Translations under genes and position numbers: made by a program
The notes under the pieces: generated by a model
Databases searched by the model: none
What the model saw: only the letters and a program-made list of their open reading frames with translations
Told to the model about the DNA's origin: nothing
From: an uncultured Prochlorococcus sp.
GTDB lineage: Bacteria > Cyanobacteriota > Cyanobacteriia > PCC-6307 > Cyanobiaceae
Length of the DNA stretch: 64,000 nucleotides
Direction of reading: 5' to 3'
Assembly (NCBI GenBank): GCA_902525075.1
Contig: CABZFV010000006.1
Coordinates: forward strand, 20,337 to 84,336
Part shown: positions 53,722 through 64,000 of the stretch, in pieces
Numbering within the stretch: the stretch's first letter is position 1
Layout of the letters: each line of letters opens with the position of its first letter

Positions 53722-54087
53722 GTGGCCAGGATTGCAGGAATTGACATACCTCGCGAAAAGCGAGTTGAAATTGCACTAACATACGTCTATGGAATTGGTT
53801 TAACGAGATCAAAGCTAATTCTTGCTAATACGGGAGTAAACCCAGATACTCGTGTAAAAGACCTTTCTGATTCTGATGTTCAAAAGCTCAGAGGTGCTAC
53901 AGAAGAATTCACTTTAGAAGGAGATTTGAGAAGAAAAGAGGGAATGGCTTTAAAACGTCTACAAGACATAGGGTGTGTAAGAGGCAGAAGACATAGGATG
54001 AGTCTTCCAGTAAGGGGTCAAAGAACTAGAACCAATGCAAGAACAAGACGGGGTTCTAGGAAAACAGTTGCTGGAAGAAAAAAATAA
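53722..54087 (+). CDS. rpsM: 30S ribosomal protein S13 (GTG start)
   Basis: [49 protein letters not shown]. Confidence 0.98.
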   Translation: MARIAGIDIPREKRVEIALTYVYGIGLTRSKLILANTGVNPDTRVKDLSDSDVQKLRGATEEFTLEGDLRRKEGMALKRLQDIGCVRGRRHRMSLPVRGQRTRTNARTRRGSRKTVAGRKK

Positions 54088-54131
54088 ATAGCTAAAGCTA
54101 TCTACAAAATTAAGTATTAAATTAAAACATC

Positions 54132-54524
54132 ATGGCAGCTACAGTAAAAAAAACAGGATCAAAGAAATCTAAGCGTAATGTACCCAATGGTGTGGTACAT
54201 ATTCAAAGCACTTTTAATAATACTATCGTCTCAATTAGTGACACCTCTGGCCATGTAATTTCTTGGTCTTCTGCAGGCGCAAGTGGATTTAAAGGGGCTC
54301 GGAAAGGTACGCCCTTTGCGGCTCAAACAGCTGCTGAAGCTGCAGCTAGAAGAGCACTTGATCAAGGTATGAGACAAATAGAAGTACTAGTTAGAGGGCC
54401 TGGCGCAGGTAGGGAAACGGCCATAAGAGCTTTACAAGTGGCCGGATTAGAAATAACTCTAATAAGAGATGTAACTCCATTACCGCATAATGGATGTAGA
54501 AGACCTAAACGGAGACGCGTTTAG
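54132..54524 (+). CDS. rpsK: 30S ribosomal protein S11
   Basis: [46 protein letters not shown]. Confidence 0.98.
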   Translation: MAATVKKTGSKKSKRNVPNGVVHIQSTFNNTIVSISDTSGHVISWSSAGASGFKGARKGTPFAAQTAAEAAARRALDQGMRQIEVLVRGPGAGRETAIRALQVAGLEITLIRDVTPLPHNGCRRPKRRRV

Positions 54525-54576
54525 GTCTTAACCATTCTCAAACCCCCCAAAAAAACTCTTAACCTCATTATTTTCC

Positions 54577-55515
54577 GTGTTGCAATACCAGATTGATAGA
54601 ATCGACCATCAAATAGCAGATGATCGCTCCCAAACAGGAACTTTTTTAATTGGCCCACTAGAAAGGGGACAAGCTACAACTTTGGGTAATTCCCTAAGAA
54701 GAGTCCTTATGGGAGGACTTGAAGGGAGTGCAGTTACTGCTGTGAGAATAGCAGGAATTAATCATGAATATGCCACTATTCCTGGAGTTAGAGAAGACGT
54801 TTTAGATATTCTTCTTAATTGCAAGCAATTATCAATAAATAGTTCTAATCCAGAGCTCGAAATCGGCAGGTTAGTAGCTAGTGGTCCAATGGAAGTGAAG
54901 GCGAATGATATCCAATTCTCCTCTCAAGTTGAAATTGTTGATGGCGAAAAACCTATTGCGACTATTCAGGATGGTCATAACTTAGAGTTGGAAATTCATG
55001 TTGAAAGAGGTGTTGGATATAGACCTGTCGACCGTAAGAGTGAAGAAACAACTGCTATTGATTTACTTCAAATAGATGCTGTATTTATGCCAGTAAAGAG
55101 AGTGAATTTTACGATTGATGAAACTGCCGTGGCAGAAGGCGGCACTGGAAGAGAAAGATTAAAAATGGAAGTCGTAACAGATGGTTCAACAAGCCCTGAC
55201 GATGCTATTGCTGAAGCTGCCAATCAGTTAATAGAACTTTTTCAACCCCTTGCTACTGTAACAATGGTTGAGGAAATTCCTGAAGAACCTGAACCATCTC
55301 CTGAAGCTCAAATTCCTCTAGAGGAACTAAACTTGTCCGTTAGAGCATATAATTGTTTGAAAAGGGCTCAAGTTAACTCAGTTTCGGATTTAATGGGCTT
55401 CAGTTATGAAGATCTTCTTGAAATTAAAAACTTTGGCTCTAAATCTGCAGATGAGGTTATTGAGGCTCTTGAGCGCATCGGCATTTCTATTCCACAAAGC
55501 AGAACATCTGTTTAA
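54577..55515 (+). CDS. rpoA: DNA-directed RNA polymerase subunit alpha (GTG or adjacent TTG start)
   Basis: [21 protein letters not shown]-terminal [22 protein letters not shown]. Confidence 0.98.
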   Translation: MLQYQIDRIDHQIADDRSQTGTFLIGPLERGQATTLGNSLRRVLMGGLEGSAVTAVRIAGINHEYATIPGVREDVLDILLNCKQLSINSSNPELEIGRLVASGPMEVKANDIQFSSQVEIVDGEKPIATIQDGHNLELEIHVERGVGYRPVDRKSEETTAIDLLQIDAVFMPVKRVNFTIDETAVAEGGTGRERLKMEVVTDGSTSPDDAIAEAANQLIELFQPLATVTMVEEIPEEPEPSPEAQIPLEELNLSVRAYNCLKRAQVNSVSDLMGFSYEDLLEIKNFGSKSADEVIEALERIGISIPQSRTSV

Positions 55516-55529
55516 CATTTTTTAAGATT

Positions 55530-55880
55530 ATGAGACACCAACTTAGAATTCCATTATTAAGTAAACCAGCTGACCAGAGGAAAGCACTTCTAAGAGGTTT
55601 AACTACACAATTAATTAGGGAAGGTAGAGTAACAACAACAAAAGCTCGTGCAAAAGCTTTAAGAAATGAAGCTGAAAGAATGATCTCACTCGCCAAGGAG
55701 GGAAGTTTAGCTTCCAGGAGAAGGGCTATTGGATATATCTATGATAAGAAATTAGTTCATTCACTTTTTGAAAAAGCAAAGGAAAGATATGGAGACAGAA
55801 ATGGTGGTTATACACGCATAGTCAGAACCGTATCAAGAAAAGGTGATAACGCTCAGATGGCCATAATCGAGCTTGTTTAA
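55530..55880 (+). CDS. rplQ: 50S ribosomal protein L17
   Basis: [37 protein letters not shown]. Confidence 0.98.
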   Translation: MRHQLRIPLLSKPADQRKALLRGLTTQLIREGRVTTTKARAKALRNEAERMISLAKEGSLASRRRAIGYIYDKKLVHSLFEKAKERYGDRNGGYTRIVRTVSRKGDNAQMAIIELV

Positions 55881-55917
55881 GCTAGTTAATATAGAGGCTT
55901 ATACTAGAAAATAACTT

Positions 55918-56724
55918 TTGAAAAGGGTAGCTTTACTAGTCCAATATGATGGATCGCATTATTCAGGTTGGCAAAAACAAAAAAATGCAACTTCAGTCCA
56001 AGAAATTCTAGACAGAGCTCTCTTTAAGATTACAAATCATACAGTAAAGACTTTTGCAGCAGGAAGGACTGATGCTGGGGTTCATGCATCAGGGCAAGTA
56101 GTACACTTTGATATTGATTGTGTAATACCTGGGAATAGTTATTCTGATGTTTTAAATGGTCTTTTACCATCAACAATTAGAATCTTAGAATCAGTTGAGG
56201 TTAAAGATAATTGGCATGCATGCTATTCGGCGATATATAGACATTATCGATATGTCATTAATAACAGTAAATTTCCAAACTTGTTTATCAATAATTGGTC
56301 ATGGCATAGATATCAAAAATCATTAGATGAAGTTTTAATGTTAAATGCATCTAAGACAATGGAAGGGGAACACGATTTTTTTGCTTTTCAAAAAAGTGGA
56401 AGTAACAGAGCTAACTCTATTACAAAAATAAAAAATATAGATATTAAAAGAGTAGAAGATTTGATTCTAATCGATATTAAAGCTACTGGTTTTCTATATG
56501 GAATGGTTCGATTAATTGTTGGTCAACTAGTTTTGGTTGGAGAAAAAAAAATATCCCCAGAAATTTTTATAGATAGATGGGTTAACAAAAAGAAAAATGA
56601 TGTTAAAGAATCTGCTCCAGCTAAGGGGTTATGTTTTGTAAATGCTGTTTATGAAGAAAATGTTTTTAAAAAGATTAATAACAATGATTTTTTTCCTTTA
56701 TTTTTAATTAAGGGTTTTTCTTAA
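55918..56724 (+). CDS. truA: tRNA pseudouridine(38-40) synthase (TTG start)
   Basis: VQYDGSHYSGWQKQKN, FAAGRTDAGVHASGQVVHF, FLYGMVRLIVGQLV. Confidence 0.95.
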   Translation: MKRVALLVQYDGSHYSGWQKQKNATSVQEILDRALFKITNHTVKTFAAGRTDAGVHASGQVVHFDIDCVIPGNSYSDVLNGLLPSTIRILESVEVKDNWHACYSAIYRHYRYVINNSKFPNLFINNWSWHRYQKSLDEVLMLNASKTMEGEHDFFAFQKSGSNRANSITKIKNIDIKRVEDLILIDIKATGFLYGMVRLIVGQLVLVGEKKISPEIFIDRWVNKKKNDVKESAPAKGLCFVNAVYEENVFKKINNNDFFPLFLIKGFS

Positions 56725-56839
56725 GTAAAGTTTAATCAAGCAAATTTTTTGTGTAAATCATTCAAAACTGTTGTTTAATATTCCTCCAATAAGGTAGAAT
56801 TTAATACTAACTTAAAATTTATTTGCATAAATTTGGTAA

Positions 56840-57271
56840 ATGAATAAAACAATTACTCCATCTTTAGAAACCATTGAAAGAAATTGGTTTTTAGTTGACG
56901 CAAAACATAAGACACTTGGAAGACTTGCTACAGAAATTGCAACTGTTTTAAGAGGTAAGAATAAACCAACATTTACACCTCATCTAGATACTGGAGATTT
57001 TGTCATTGTAGTTAATGCTGAAAAAGTTGAGGTCACAGGTAAAAAAGCATCACAAAAGTTGTACAGAAGACATTCTGGAAGACCCGGAGGAATGAAAATT
57101 GAAAAATTTGAGTCTCTACAAGAAAGAATTCCTGAAAGAATCATCGAGCAAGCTGTTAAGGGTATGTTGCCTCATAACTCTTTAGGAAGACAGCAATTTA
57201 AAAAACTAAAAGTTTATAAAGGTGCTGATCATCCTCATGCTGCTCAGAATCCTGTATTATTAAATAGTTAA
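56840..57271 (+). CDS. rplM: 50S ribosomal protein L13
   Basis: [40 protein letters not shown]. Confidence 0.98.
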   Translation: MNKTITPSLETIERNWFLVDAKHKTLGRLATEIATVLRGKNKPTFTPHLDTGDFVIVVNAEKVEVTGKKASQKLYRRHSGRPGGMKIEKFESLQERIPERIIEQAVKGMLPHNSLGRQQFKKLKVYKGADHPHAAQNPVLLNS

Positions 57272-57280
57272 TTTATCAAA

Positions 57281-57691
57281 ATGAACAGTCAAATAAAAAA
57301 CAAAGCTGTGTATTGGGGAACTGGAAGAAGAAAAACTTCAGTAGCTAGAGTGCGCTTGATTCCAGGAAATGGACTAATAAAAATTAATGGTCGTTCTGGA
57401 GATGATTACTTAAACTTTAACCCTCTTCACTTGAATTCAATAAAAGCACCTTTGCAAACATTAGGCCTTGAAAATTCTTATGATATTCTGGTAAACGTTT
57501 TTGGTGGTGGATTGACAGGTCAAGCAGATGCTATCAAGCAAGGAGCAGCAAGAGCACTCTGCGAATTATCTCCTGACAATAGGAAACCTTTAAAAACCGA
57601 AGGTCATCTCAGTAGAGATCCTAGAGCTAAGGAAAGAAGAAAATATGGTCTTAAAAAAGCAAGAAAAGCTCCTCAATTCTCCAAACGTTAA
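57281..57691 (+). CDS. rpsI: 30S ribosomal protein S9
   Basis: [44 protein letters not shown]. Confidence 0.98.
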   Translation: MNSQIKNKAVYWGTGRRKTSVARVRLIPGNGLIKINGRSGDDYLNFNPLHLNSIKAPLQTLGLENSYDILVNVFGGGLTGQADAIKQGAARALCELSPDNRKPLKTEGHLSRDPRAKERRKYGLKKARKAPQFSKR

Positions 57692-57704
57692 AGGAATTTA
57701 AATC

Positions 57705-57965
57705 ATGCCAAAATCAGAAATACACCCAAAATGGTACCCAGATGCAAAAGTTATTTGTAATGGAGAAGTTGTAATGACAACTGGCTCAACGCAACCTGAA
57801 TTACATGTTGATGTGTGGAGTGGTAATCATCCCTTCTTCACTGGAACTCAGAAGATTCTTGATACAGAAGGTAGGGTTGATAGGTTTATGAAAAAATATG
57901 GAATGGGTTCAGCTAATTCAGCTACATCAAAAGAGCAAAAAGAAGAAAAAGATTCTAAAAAATAG
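57705..57965 (+). CDS. rpmE: 50S ribosomal protein L31 (zinc-ligand-poor form)
   Basis: MPKSEIHPKWYPDAKVICNGEVVMTTGSTQPELHVDVWSGNHPFFTGTQKILDTEGRVDRFMKKYG. Confidence 0.97.
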   Translation: MPKSEIHPKWYPDAKVICNGEVVMTTGSTQPELHVDVWSGNHPFFTGTQKILDTEGRVDRFMKKYGMGSANSATSKEQKEEKDSKK

Positions 57966-57993
57966 AATTTTTAAAAATTAATCACAATTTCAA

Positions 57994-59088
57994 TTGGAAT
58001 ACTCAACATTAATTGCAAGGTTGAAAACTGCTGCAGAGAGTTTTGAAAATTTGGAAGTGCAACTTGCAGATCCTGATATAGCTAATGATCCAAAAAAATT
58101 AGAATCAATAGCAAGAGAAAGGTCAAAATTGGAACCTTTGGTGATTGATTTTAATAAGTTGATTGATACTGATAAAGAAATCGAAGATTCAAAAAATCTA
58201 CTAAAAGAGAATAGAAATGATAAAGAAATGGAATCTTTGATAAATGAGGAGTTAATAACTCTAGAGGAATCTAAGAGTGAACTGATTCAAAAAACTACAA
58301 TCGCCTTATTGCCAAAAGACCCAAGAGATGAAAGAAGTGTAATGTTAGAAATCAGAGCCGGCGCTGGGGGTAACGAGGCTTGTATCTGGGCAGGTGACTT
58401 AGCAAGAATGTATGAAAGATATGGACAAAAAATTGGATGGTCTGTAAAACCTGTTAGTGCTTCCGAGTCAGATATGGGTGGATTTAAGGAGTTAGTTATC
58501 TCCGTAAAGGGAGATTCTGTATATAGCCAACTTAAATTTGAGGCTGGTGTACATAGAGTCCAAAGAGTTCCAGCTACTGAATCTCAAGGTAGAGTTCACA
58601 CCTCCACTGCTACAGTGGCCGTTATGCCTGAGGCTGATCCTGTTGAGGTTAAAATTGATCCAATAGATCTAGAGGTTGGAACAGCAAGATCAGGAGGTGC
58701 AGGGGGACAAAATGTTAATAAGGTAGAGACAGCTATTGATCTTCTCCACAAGCCTACAGGAATAAGAGTTTTTTGTACTCAAGAGAGATCACAATTGCAA
58801 AATCGCGAACGAGCAATGGAAATTTTAAGAGCTAAATTGTATGAAATTCAATTAAAAGAAGCCAATGCAAAAGAGAGATCACAAAGACTTTCCCAAGTTG
58901 GTACTGGAGATAGAAGTGAAAAAATCAGAACTTACAATTTTAAAGATAACAGGACAACTGATCATAGATTAGGTTCCAATTTTTCTCTTGAGCCAATTCT
59001 TGCTGGTCAATTAGAAGAAGTCATTAATGCATGCATAGCGCAAGAACAAAAAAGAATGATGGAAGATTTTAATAAAGAGGTAAATTAA
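57994..59088 (+). CDS. prfA: peptide chain release factor 1 (TTG start)
   Basis: [44 protein letters not shown]. Confidence 0.97.
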   Translation: MEYSTLIARLKTAAESFENLEVQLADPDIANDPKKLESIARERSKLEPLVIDFNKLIDTDKEIEDSKNLLKENRNDKEMESLINEELITLEESKSELIQKTTIALLPKDPRDERSVMLEIRAGAGGNEACIWAGDLARMYERYGQKIGWSVKPVSASESDMGGFKELVISVKGDSVYSQLKFEAGVHRVQRVPATESQGRVHTSTATVAVMPEADPVEVKIDPIDLEVGTARSGGAGGQNVNKVETAIDLLHKPTGIRVFCTQERSQLQNRERAMEILRAKLYEIQLKEANAKERSQRLSQVGTGDRSEKIRTYNFKDNRTTDHRLGSNFSLEPILAGQLEEVINACIAQEQKRMMEDFNKEVN

Positions 59089-59097
59089 GATTTTTTA

Positions 59098-59604
59098 TTA
59101 GATTGCAACCCCTATTACGTATTTACTCCATTCTTTATGCCTGCCAGAGTCAATTTGTCTTGTAGCTTCAAAATTTAGATTACTTAATGGACGATAAGGC
59201 TTACGTTTTAAGGGCATATTTGCCTCTTCGGGGGTTCGATTACCTTTTTGTACATTACATCTAAGACATGCTGTAGTAACATTTTCCCAGTTATCTGTTC
59301 CACCTCTGCTTCTCGGTAAAACATGATCTATTGATAGGTCGCTACCCCTATAATTACAGTATTGGCAAGCATTATTGTCTCTCAGAAGGATATTTTTTCT
59401 TGTTAAAGAAACCTCTCTAAAAGGAACTTTGACGTAGTAACGAAGTCTTATAACTGTCGGCAACTTTTTCCCGCTATGTATTGAATATGTTTTATCTTCC
59501 TCTAAGCTTTCTGCTTTACCTTTAATCATCAAAATTACTGCTCTTCGCCAGGAAGTGATGTTTAAAGGTTCATAAGATGCATTTAAAACTAGAGTCTGGC
59601 CCAT
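59098..59604 (-). CDS. HNH endonuclease
   Basis: MGQTLVLNASYEPLNITSWRRAVILMIKGKAE, CQYCNYRGSDLSIDHVLPRSRGGTDNWENVTTACLRCNVQKGNRTPEEA; start moved to the ATG at 59604. Confidence 0.92.
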   Translation of the reverse strand: MGQTLVLNASYEPLNITSWRRAVILMIKGKAESLEEDKTYSIHSGKKLPTVIRLRYYVKVPFREVSLTRKNILLRDNNACQYCNYRGSDLSIDHVLPRSRGGTDNWENVTTACLRCNVQKGNRTPEEANMPLKRKPYRPLSNLNFEATRQIDSGRHKEWSKYVIGVAI

Positions 59605-59672
59605 GCCAAAATACAATTTACATGTCATGCTAACTGTATATTTATATAAGCGCATATATTTGTGCAAAGTTA

Positions 59673-60872
59673 ATGCAAAATAGTCAAACAAATCAGTTAT
59701 TTAATTTTGACAAATTTCCAAATTTTGAAAAAGATATAGACCTAAAACAAAGAGCATGGATTGAAGTTAAAGGTATAGCAATAGAAACAAACGTTAGACA
59801 GTTAAGATCAAAATTAAGTAAAAATTGTCAATTTATGGCAGTCGTTAAAGCTGATGGATATGGACATGATGCGAAATTAGTATCAGAGTATGCTATCAAA
59901 GGTGGAGCATCTCAATTAGGTGTTGCCACATTAAATGAAGGCATTAAGCTTCGTACTTTTGGAGTTAAAAAACCAATACTTATCCTCGGAAATCTTTACA
60001 CGAAAAGGGATCTTATTATATGTTTTAAAAATGATCTTATGCCAACTATCAGTAGTATAAGAGAATGCTTAATTTGCAATAACATTGGTAAGCACTTTGG
60101 ATTGAAATTTCCCTTACATCTTAAAATTGATACCGGGATGTCAAGATTAGGATTTGAATACAATAAATTTGTTCAGCAATTTGAAAACATTAAATCTTTA
60201 GACAACATTTCTATTGAGGGAATATATAGTCATTTATCATCTGCAGATGAACTCAACTCATTAGATCCAAAAAGTATTACACAATTACAAAGGCAGAAGT
60301 TTCAGGAATTATTAAAGCAAATTAATGTTGAAAGATATAAAAATATCAAAATTCATTTGGCTAATTCAGCGGGAATGCTTCTTGATAAAAATTTCCATTT
60401 TCATATGGTACGTGTTGGATTATCTATGTATGGATATAAACCTTTGTCAAAATTAAATAAAAATTTATTGCTTAAGCCAGCTTTATCTTTGAAGGTCAAA
60501 GTAGCTTTTATAAGAACTATTGAAAAAGGTATAAGTGTAAGTTATGGAGGCAAATTTGTAAGTCATAGAAAAACTAAATTAGCTGTATTAAGTATTGGTT
60601 ATGCAGATGGCGTACCAAGAAATCTTTCAGGCAAGATTAAAGTTATCCATAATAATAAATTTTATCCTCAAGTTGGTTCTATAACTATGGACCAAATGAT
60701 GGTAGATATAACAGATTCTAATGAAATTAAAGTTGGTAGTACCATGGTATTACTTGGATCTGATGGAGATAAAACAATTTCTCCAATTGAATGGGCAAAA
60801 AAATCAAATACTATCCCTTGGGAAATTCTTTGTTCTTTTAAAAATAGATTACCGAAAGTTCAAGTAGATTAG
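59673..60872 (+). CDS. alr: alanine racemase
   Basis: VVKADGYGHDAKLV, LKIDTGMSRLGFE, VRVGLSMYGYKP, LSIGYADGVPRNLSG. Confidence 0.95.
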   Translation: MQNSQTNQLFNFDKFPNFEKDIDLKQRAWIEVKGIAIETNVRQLRSKLSKNCQFMAVVKADGYGHDAKLVSEYAIKGGASQLGVATLNEGIKLRTFGVKKPILILGNLYTKRDLIICFKNDLMPTISSIRECLICNNIGKHFGLKFPLHLKIDTGMSRLGFEYNKFVQQFENIKSLDNISIEGIYSHLSSADELNSLDPKSITQLQRQKFQELLKQINVERYKNIKIHLANSAGMLLDKNFHFHMVRVGLSMYGYKPLSKLNKNLLLKPALSLKVKVAFIRTIEKGISVSYGGKFVSHRKTKLAVLSIGYADGVPRNLSGKIKVIHNNKFYPQVGSITMDQMMVDITDSNEIKVGSTMVLLGSDGDKTISPIEWAKKSNTIPWEILCSFKNRLPKVQVD

Positions 60873-60933
60873 ACATTTCGATTAAATAAAAAATTTTGAA
60901 TGTTTGCATAAAAATTGATAATGTATAGGAACT

Positions 60934-61022
60934 GGAGAGGTGGCTGAGTGGTTGAAAGCGGCTCCCTGCTAAGGAGTTACAGGAGGTAACTTTTGTCGAG
61001 GGTTCGAATCCCTCCCTCTCCG
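60934..61022 (+). tRNA. tRNA-Ser (GCT)
   Basis: GGAGAGGTGGCTGAGTGGTTGAAAGCGGCTCCCTGCTAAGGAGTTACAGGAGGTAACTTTTGTCGAGGGTTCGAATCCCTCCCTCTCCG; long variable arm; loop CTGCTAA. Confidence 0.96.
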
Positions 61023-61055
61023 TGATTTATTTAAAAATTTTTAATTAATATTTAT

Positions 61056-61844
61056 TTAAAACAAGTCAAAATTAATATCTTTAAGGTCATAAATCGAATT
61101 TAAAATCAAGTCAGCACCTGCATCTCTAAGATTTGTTTCGTAAGAATTACGTTCTTTTAATCGAGAATTTAAATGTAAATGAGGGGGAGCTATTCCGATA
61201 CTTATGAATTTCTGAGATGGTATTTCCTTTCTAGCGTTTATAACTGTATTTATATCTGCAATAGTATCTCCTACATATGCAATGGGAATATTTGATTCGC
61301 CAAGTTTATTTCCAATAAGCTTTTTTGATAAGTTAATAAAACCTTTAGGATCAGGCTTGTCAGGTGCATCTCCCATAGATATTAATGGTGGTGATTTTAG
61401 TCCAAGTCTTTTTTCTAAAACAAATTTTGCAGAAGCAGACTCTGCACCACTAACAAAGCCCCAGATTATTCCATTACCTTGAATTAAATCAAAAAACTTT
61501 TTGTCAACCAATAACTCCTCATTTGTTATGTAACCAGACCAGTATTTACTGTCTTTATTTGGATCTCCACCAAAGTAAAACTCTTCAAAACATTTTACTA
61601 TCTCCTCTCTTGGAGGAATTTCAAGGTTTAAGTTCTCTTTTTTTATATATCTTATTATAAGTTCTAAACTTAAATCCCAGTCATTATTCCAGATACCTTC
61701 ATTTTTTGCATTATCAATATCTATATAACTTGGCTCCCATCCGGAATATTTGTAAACTGTTTTTTTTAATGAAAGTCTGTAACTATTTTCTACGCTGCGG
61801 ATTACCCCATCAATGTCAAACAAAATTAACCCAATATTTTTCAA
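61056..61844 (-). CDS. HAD superfamily (subfamily IA-like) hydrolase
   Basis: ILFDIDGVIRSVENSYR, FVSGAESASA, MGDAPDKPDPKG, AYVGDTIADI. Confidence 0.85.
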   Translation of the reverse strand: MKNIGLILFDIDGVIRSVENSYRLSLKKTVYKYSGWEPSYIDIDNAKNEGIWNNDWDLSLELIIRYIKKENLNLEIPPREEIVKCFEEFYFGGDPNKDSKYWSGYITNEELLVDKKFFDLIQGNGIIWGFVSGAESASAKFVLEKRLGLKSPPLISMGDAPDKPDPKGFINLSKKLIGNKLGESNIPIAYVGDTIADINTVINARKEIPSQKFISIGIAPPHLHLNSRLKERNSYETNLRDAGADLILNSIYDLKDINFDLF

Positions 61845-61940
61845 TTAATTTTCTTACATCGCTATTATAAAAAATTAGTATTCTTATAAAGAAAAAGCAA
61901 AGAAAAACATTTTATTTATAAAATTATGGATTATCTAAAC

Positions 61941-63743
61941 TTAATTTTGTAAATATCCTCTGGGAGTGAGAAATATTTCGTCAACTAAGGTTGTTTGAGA
62001 ATTGCCAATAATAATGATTGATAACATATCAATCTCTTTAAAAGGAATCGTGTTTAAAGTGAAAAATTTTTTGGTTTGATTTTCTCTTCCTACTTGTCTA
62101 GCTATTAAAACTGGAGTATTACCATGCCTAGATTGTAAACATATTTCTATTACACTTTTTAGCTGCCAATTTCTTTCAATGGATTGAGGATTAAATAAAG
62201 CTATTACAAAGTCACCCACAAGAGCTCCTTCAATTCTTTTTTCTATTAAAGACCATGGAGTTAATTTATCGCTTAAACTTACTGAACAAAAGTCATTCAT
62301 TAGTGGTGCCCCACTAATCGCAGCAGCTAATTGAACACTACTTATTCCTGGATGTACTTCAAAGCAAGGTCTATATTCTTTTTTGATTTTTTGAAGTAAT
62401 TCTAAAAGTAAGCCTGCCATTCCATAAAATCCAGATTCACCTGAAGAAATTAAAGCCACTTTTATCCCTTCTTCAGCTAGTTTTATCGCTTTACTGCATC
62501 TCTCTCTTTCTTCAGTAAGTTTACTTTCAATTAAAACCTGATCATTCCTTTTTAAGGGTTTTATTAAATCTAAATACATTTCGTATCCAATCCAAACAGT
62601 ACATCTTGAAAGTGCTTTTCTTGCATTATTGGTTAGGAAGGAGATATCACCAGGCCCACTTCCAATAATATGGATTTCACCATGGGTTGGATTATATTGA
62701 TTTTTTGATTCTGCTAAAGCGATAGTTACTGCACCAGATTGATTTTTAAAAATTCTTTTTTCTTCTAATAATTTTGATTCTTCTCCTGCTGCAAGTAAGC
62801 AAGAGGCTTCTGCTACGGAAGGGGTGCCAATTTCATTTTGCACAACATTTGATGGATTTGGAACAATTATTTTTGAAAGATCTTCTTTACTAAAAAACTT
62901 TATAGGCAAGTTTTTTTCTTTAGCAAGTTCTAAAATTCCTTTCTCATTTTTTTTAATATCAATAGTTGCAAATCCCGCAATTGATTGCTGTGAAAAATTT
63001 CCTGACTCAAAAAAATTATTTAAAGAATTTGTTATTAATTCTTTGCTTGAATTTCTTTCACATCCAATACCAACCCATAATACGGGCGGGTTCCAAGTTG
63101 TTTCATGATTTTCGAATATACTGACATAAAATGTTGAATCTGGTTTTTCAGTTTCTTTTTTATCAATTTGATTAATAATTTCAGCTGATTCTGAAGTTTT
63201 CCATAATTTATTACCAGATAATTGTTTGCAAAATATTTCTTCGTTCTTAGCTTGTTTAATTACTATTTTTGACCAATCGTTTATATTGCCAGATCTTTTC
63301 CAACCCCATTGATTCCCAAATGCATCAAGATTTAAGAGGTTTTGATCATTAGAATTATTAGTTTCTATAATTTCGCCGCCAAGTAAATTAGCAATTTGAC
63401 ATGCAATATTTTGTGTATTTGACTGATGTAAGCCAATTAAGGGAACTATCTTGTAACCTTTGTTATCTATAACTATTACTCCTGGATCTTGATCTTTAGA
63501 GGTTAAAAATGAATTTATTATGCGTATTGATGCAGCAATTGAGCCTATAAAAATTATTAAATCTATCTCCGGCCATTTTTTCAGTAAGATTTCTCTAGGT
63601 TTTTGTACTTGAATAAGTTTATTTTCCTTTCCATCCTCTTTTGAAGAACCTGCAATATATATGTCTTTGACAAATTCGGTTTTTTTAAGCCTTTTTAAAA
63701 TTTCTTTTGAATTATTAGATAGACCTATCGCAATGCCTTTCAA
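61941..63743 (-). CDS. cobJ: CbiG-CobJ fusion: cobalamin biosynthesis protein / precorrin-3B C17-methyltransferase
   Basis: N-terminal CbiG (VLWVGIGCERNSSKE, PSVAEASCLLAAG); C-terminal CobJ (IHIIGSGPGDISFLTNNARKAL, LISSGESGFYGMAGLLLE, VHPGISSVQLAAAISGAPLMNDFCSVSLSD). Confidence 0.92.
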   Translation of the reverse strand: MKGIAIGLSNNSKEILKRLKKTEFVKDIYIAGSSKEDGKENKLIQVQKPREILLKKWPEIDLIIFIGSIAASIRIINSFLTSKDQDPGVIVIDNKGYKIVPLIGLHQSNTQNIACQIANLLGGEIIETNNSNDQNLLNLDAFGNQWGWKRSGNINDWSKIVIKQAKNEEIFCKQLSGNKLWKTSESAEIINQIDKKETEKPDSTFYVSIFENHETTWNPPVLWVGIGCERNSSKELITNSLNNFFESGNFSQQSIAGFATIDIKKNEKGILELAKEKNLPIKFFSKEDLSKIIVPNPSNVVQNEIGTPSVAEASCLLAAGEESKLLEEKRIFKNQSGAVTIALAESKNQYNPTHGEIHIIGSGPGDISFLTNNARKALSRCTVWIGYEMYLDLIKPLKRNDQVLIESKLTEERERCSKAIKLAEEGIKVALISSGESGFYGMAGLLLELLQKIKKEYRPCFEVHPGISSVQLAAAISGAPLMNDFCSVSLSDKLTPWSLIEKRIEGALVGDFVIALFNPQSIERNWQLKSVIEICLQSRHGNTPVLIARQVGRENQTKKFFTLNTIPFKEIDMLSIIIIGNSQTTLVDEIFLTPRGYLQN

Positions 63744-64000
63744 ATTAGAAAATATTGATAGTAACTTTGAAATTATATACTGTCGCTGGATTTTTAAAAT
63801 TATCTTTGAAATATAAAAAAAAATTTAAGAAATTTACATAAATTTTGAGTAAAAATACCCATAGTTTAGTCACAGACTAGAATTTAACAAAATATTCATA
63901 TAGTAACAATCATTAGAACATTTGTTACGTTAATGCATAACGAAAGAATCTTTGCCTTATTATTTTTGAAACGAATATCTAAAGTTCCGAGGGATTCGTT
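63744..64000. promoter_or_regulatory. non-coding region upstream of cbiG-cobJ with overlapping dyads
   Basis: No ORF in the track; contains GTAACA-N14-TGTTAC and CGTTA-N5-TAACG. Confidence 0.4.

Noticed and set aside
59098-59691. HNH nuclease as a homing endonuclease or mobile element
   Set aside because: No intron, intein, flanking repeats or disrupted host gene; it looks like the free-standing HNH protein typical of cyanobacterial core genomes. The longer N-terminus to 59691 was also rejected in favour of the ATG at 59604.
63903-63928. NtcA binding site
   Set aside because: The dyad spacing is GTAACA-N14-TGTTAC, not GTA-N8-TAC.
1-64000. CRISPR array, prophage, transposon, restriction-modification or toxin-antitoxin locus
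   Set aside because: No regularly spaced repeats, transposase, integrase, phage structural genes or methyltransferase/toxin signatures were found; tRNA genes have no adjacent integrase or attachment-site duplication visible.

Overview
The window is an AT-rich, densely packed chromosomal segment of a marine picocyanobacterium. It is most consistent with high-light Prochlorococcus (psaD, ndhN, ho1-pebA-pebB, hemF, crtD, ldpA, a CAAD/CurT-like protein, a cyanobacterial gshA, and a cyanobacterial-style S10/spc/alpha ribosomal cluster). I saw no IS element, prophage, CRISPR array or classical defence island. About 65 protein genes and 4 tRNAs (Cys-GCA, Arg-CCG, Gln-TTG, Ser-GCT) can be supported. 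The unusual signals are subtle: (i) L36, L31 and a MoeB/ThiF-like adenylyltransferase have all lost the Cys motifs that normally bind zinc; (ii) recF and an LpxB-like gene have no usable in-frame start codon, and each would be repaired by a 1-nt change in a homopolymer; (iii) a histidine-kinase-like protein with an eroded ATP-binding half is coupled to rodA; (iv) a DinG-like protein has lost its helicase motifs; (v) an uncharacterised DUF1537 sugar-acid kinase/aldose-epimerase neighbourhood; (vi) a small CxxC protein, a tandem CobA, and possible leader/uORF elements. No single clearly new multi-gene system is demonstrable from sequence alone. All family calls were made by eye, without database searches.
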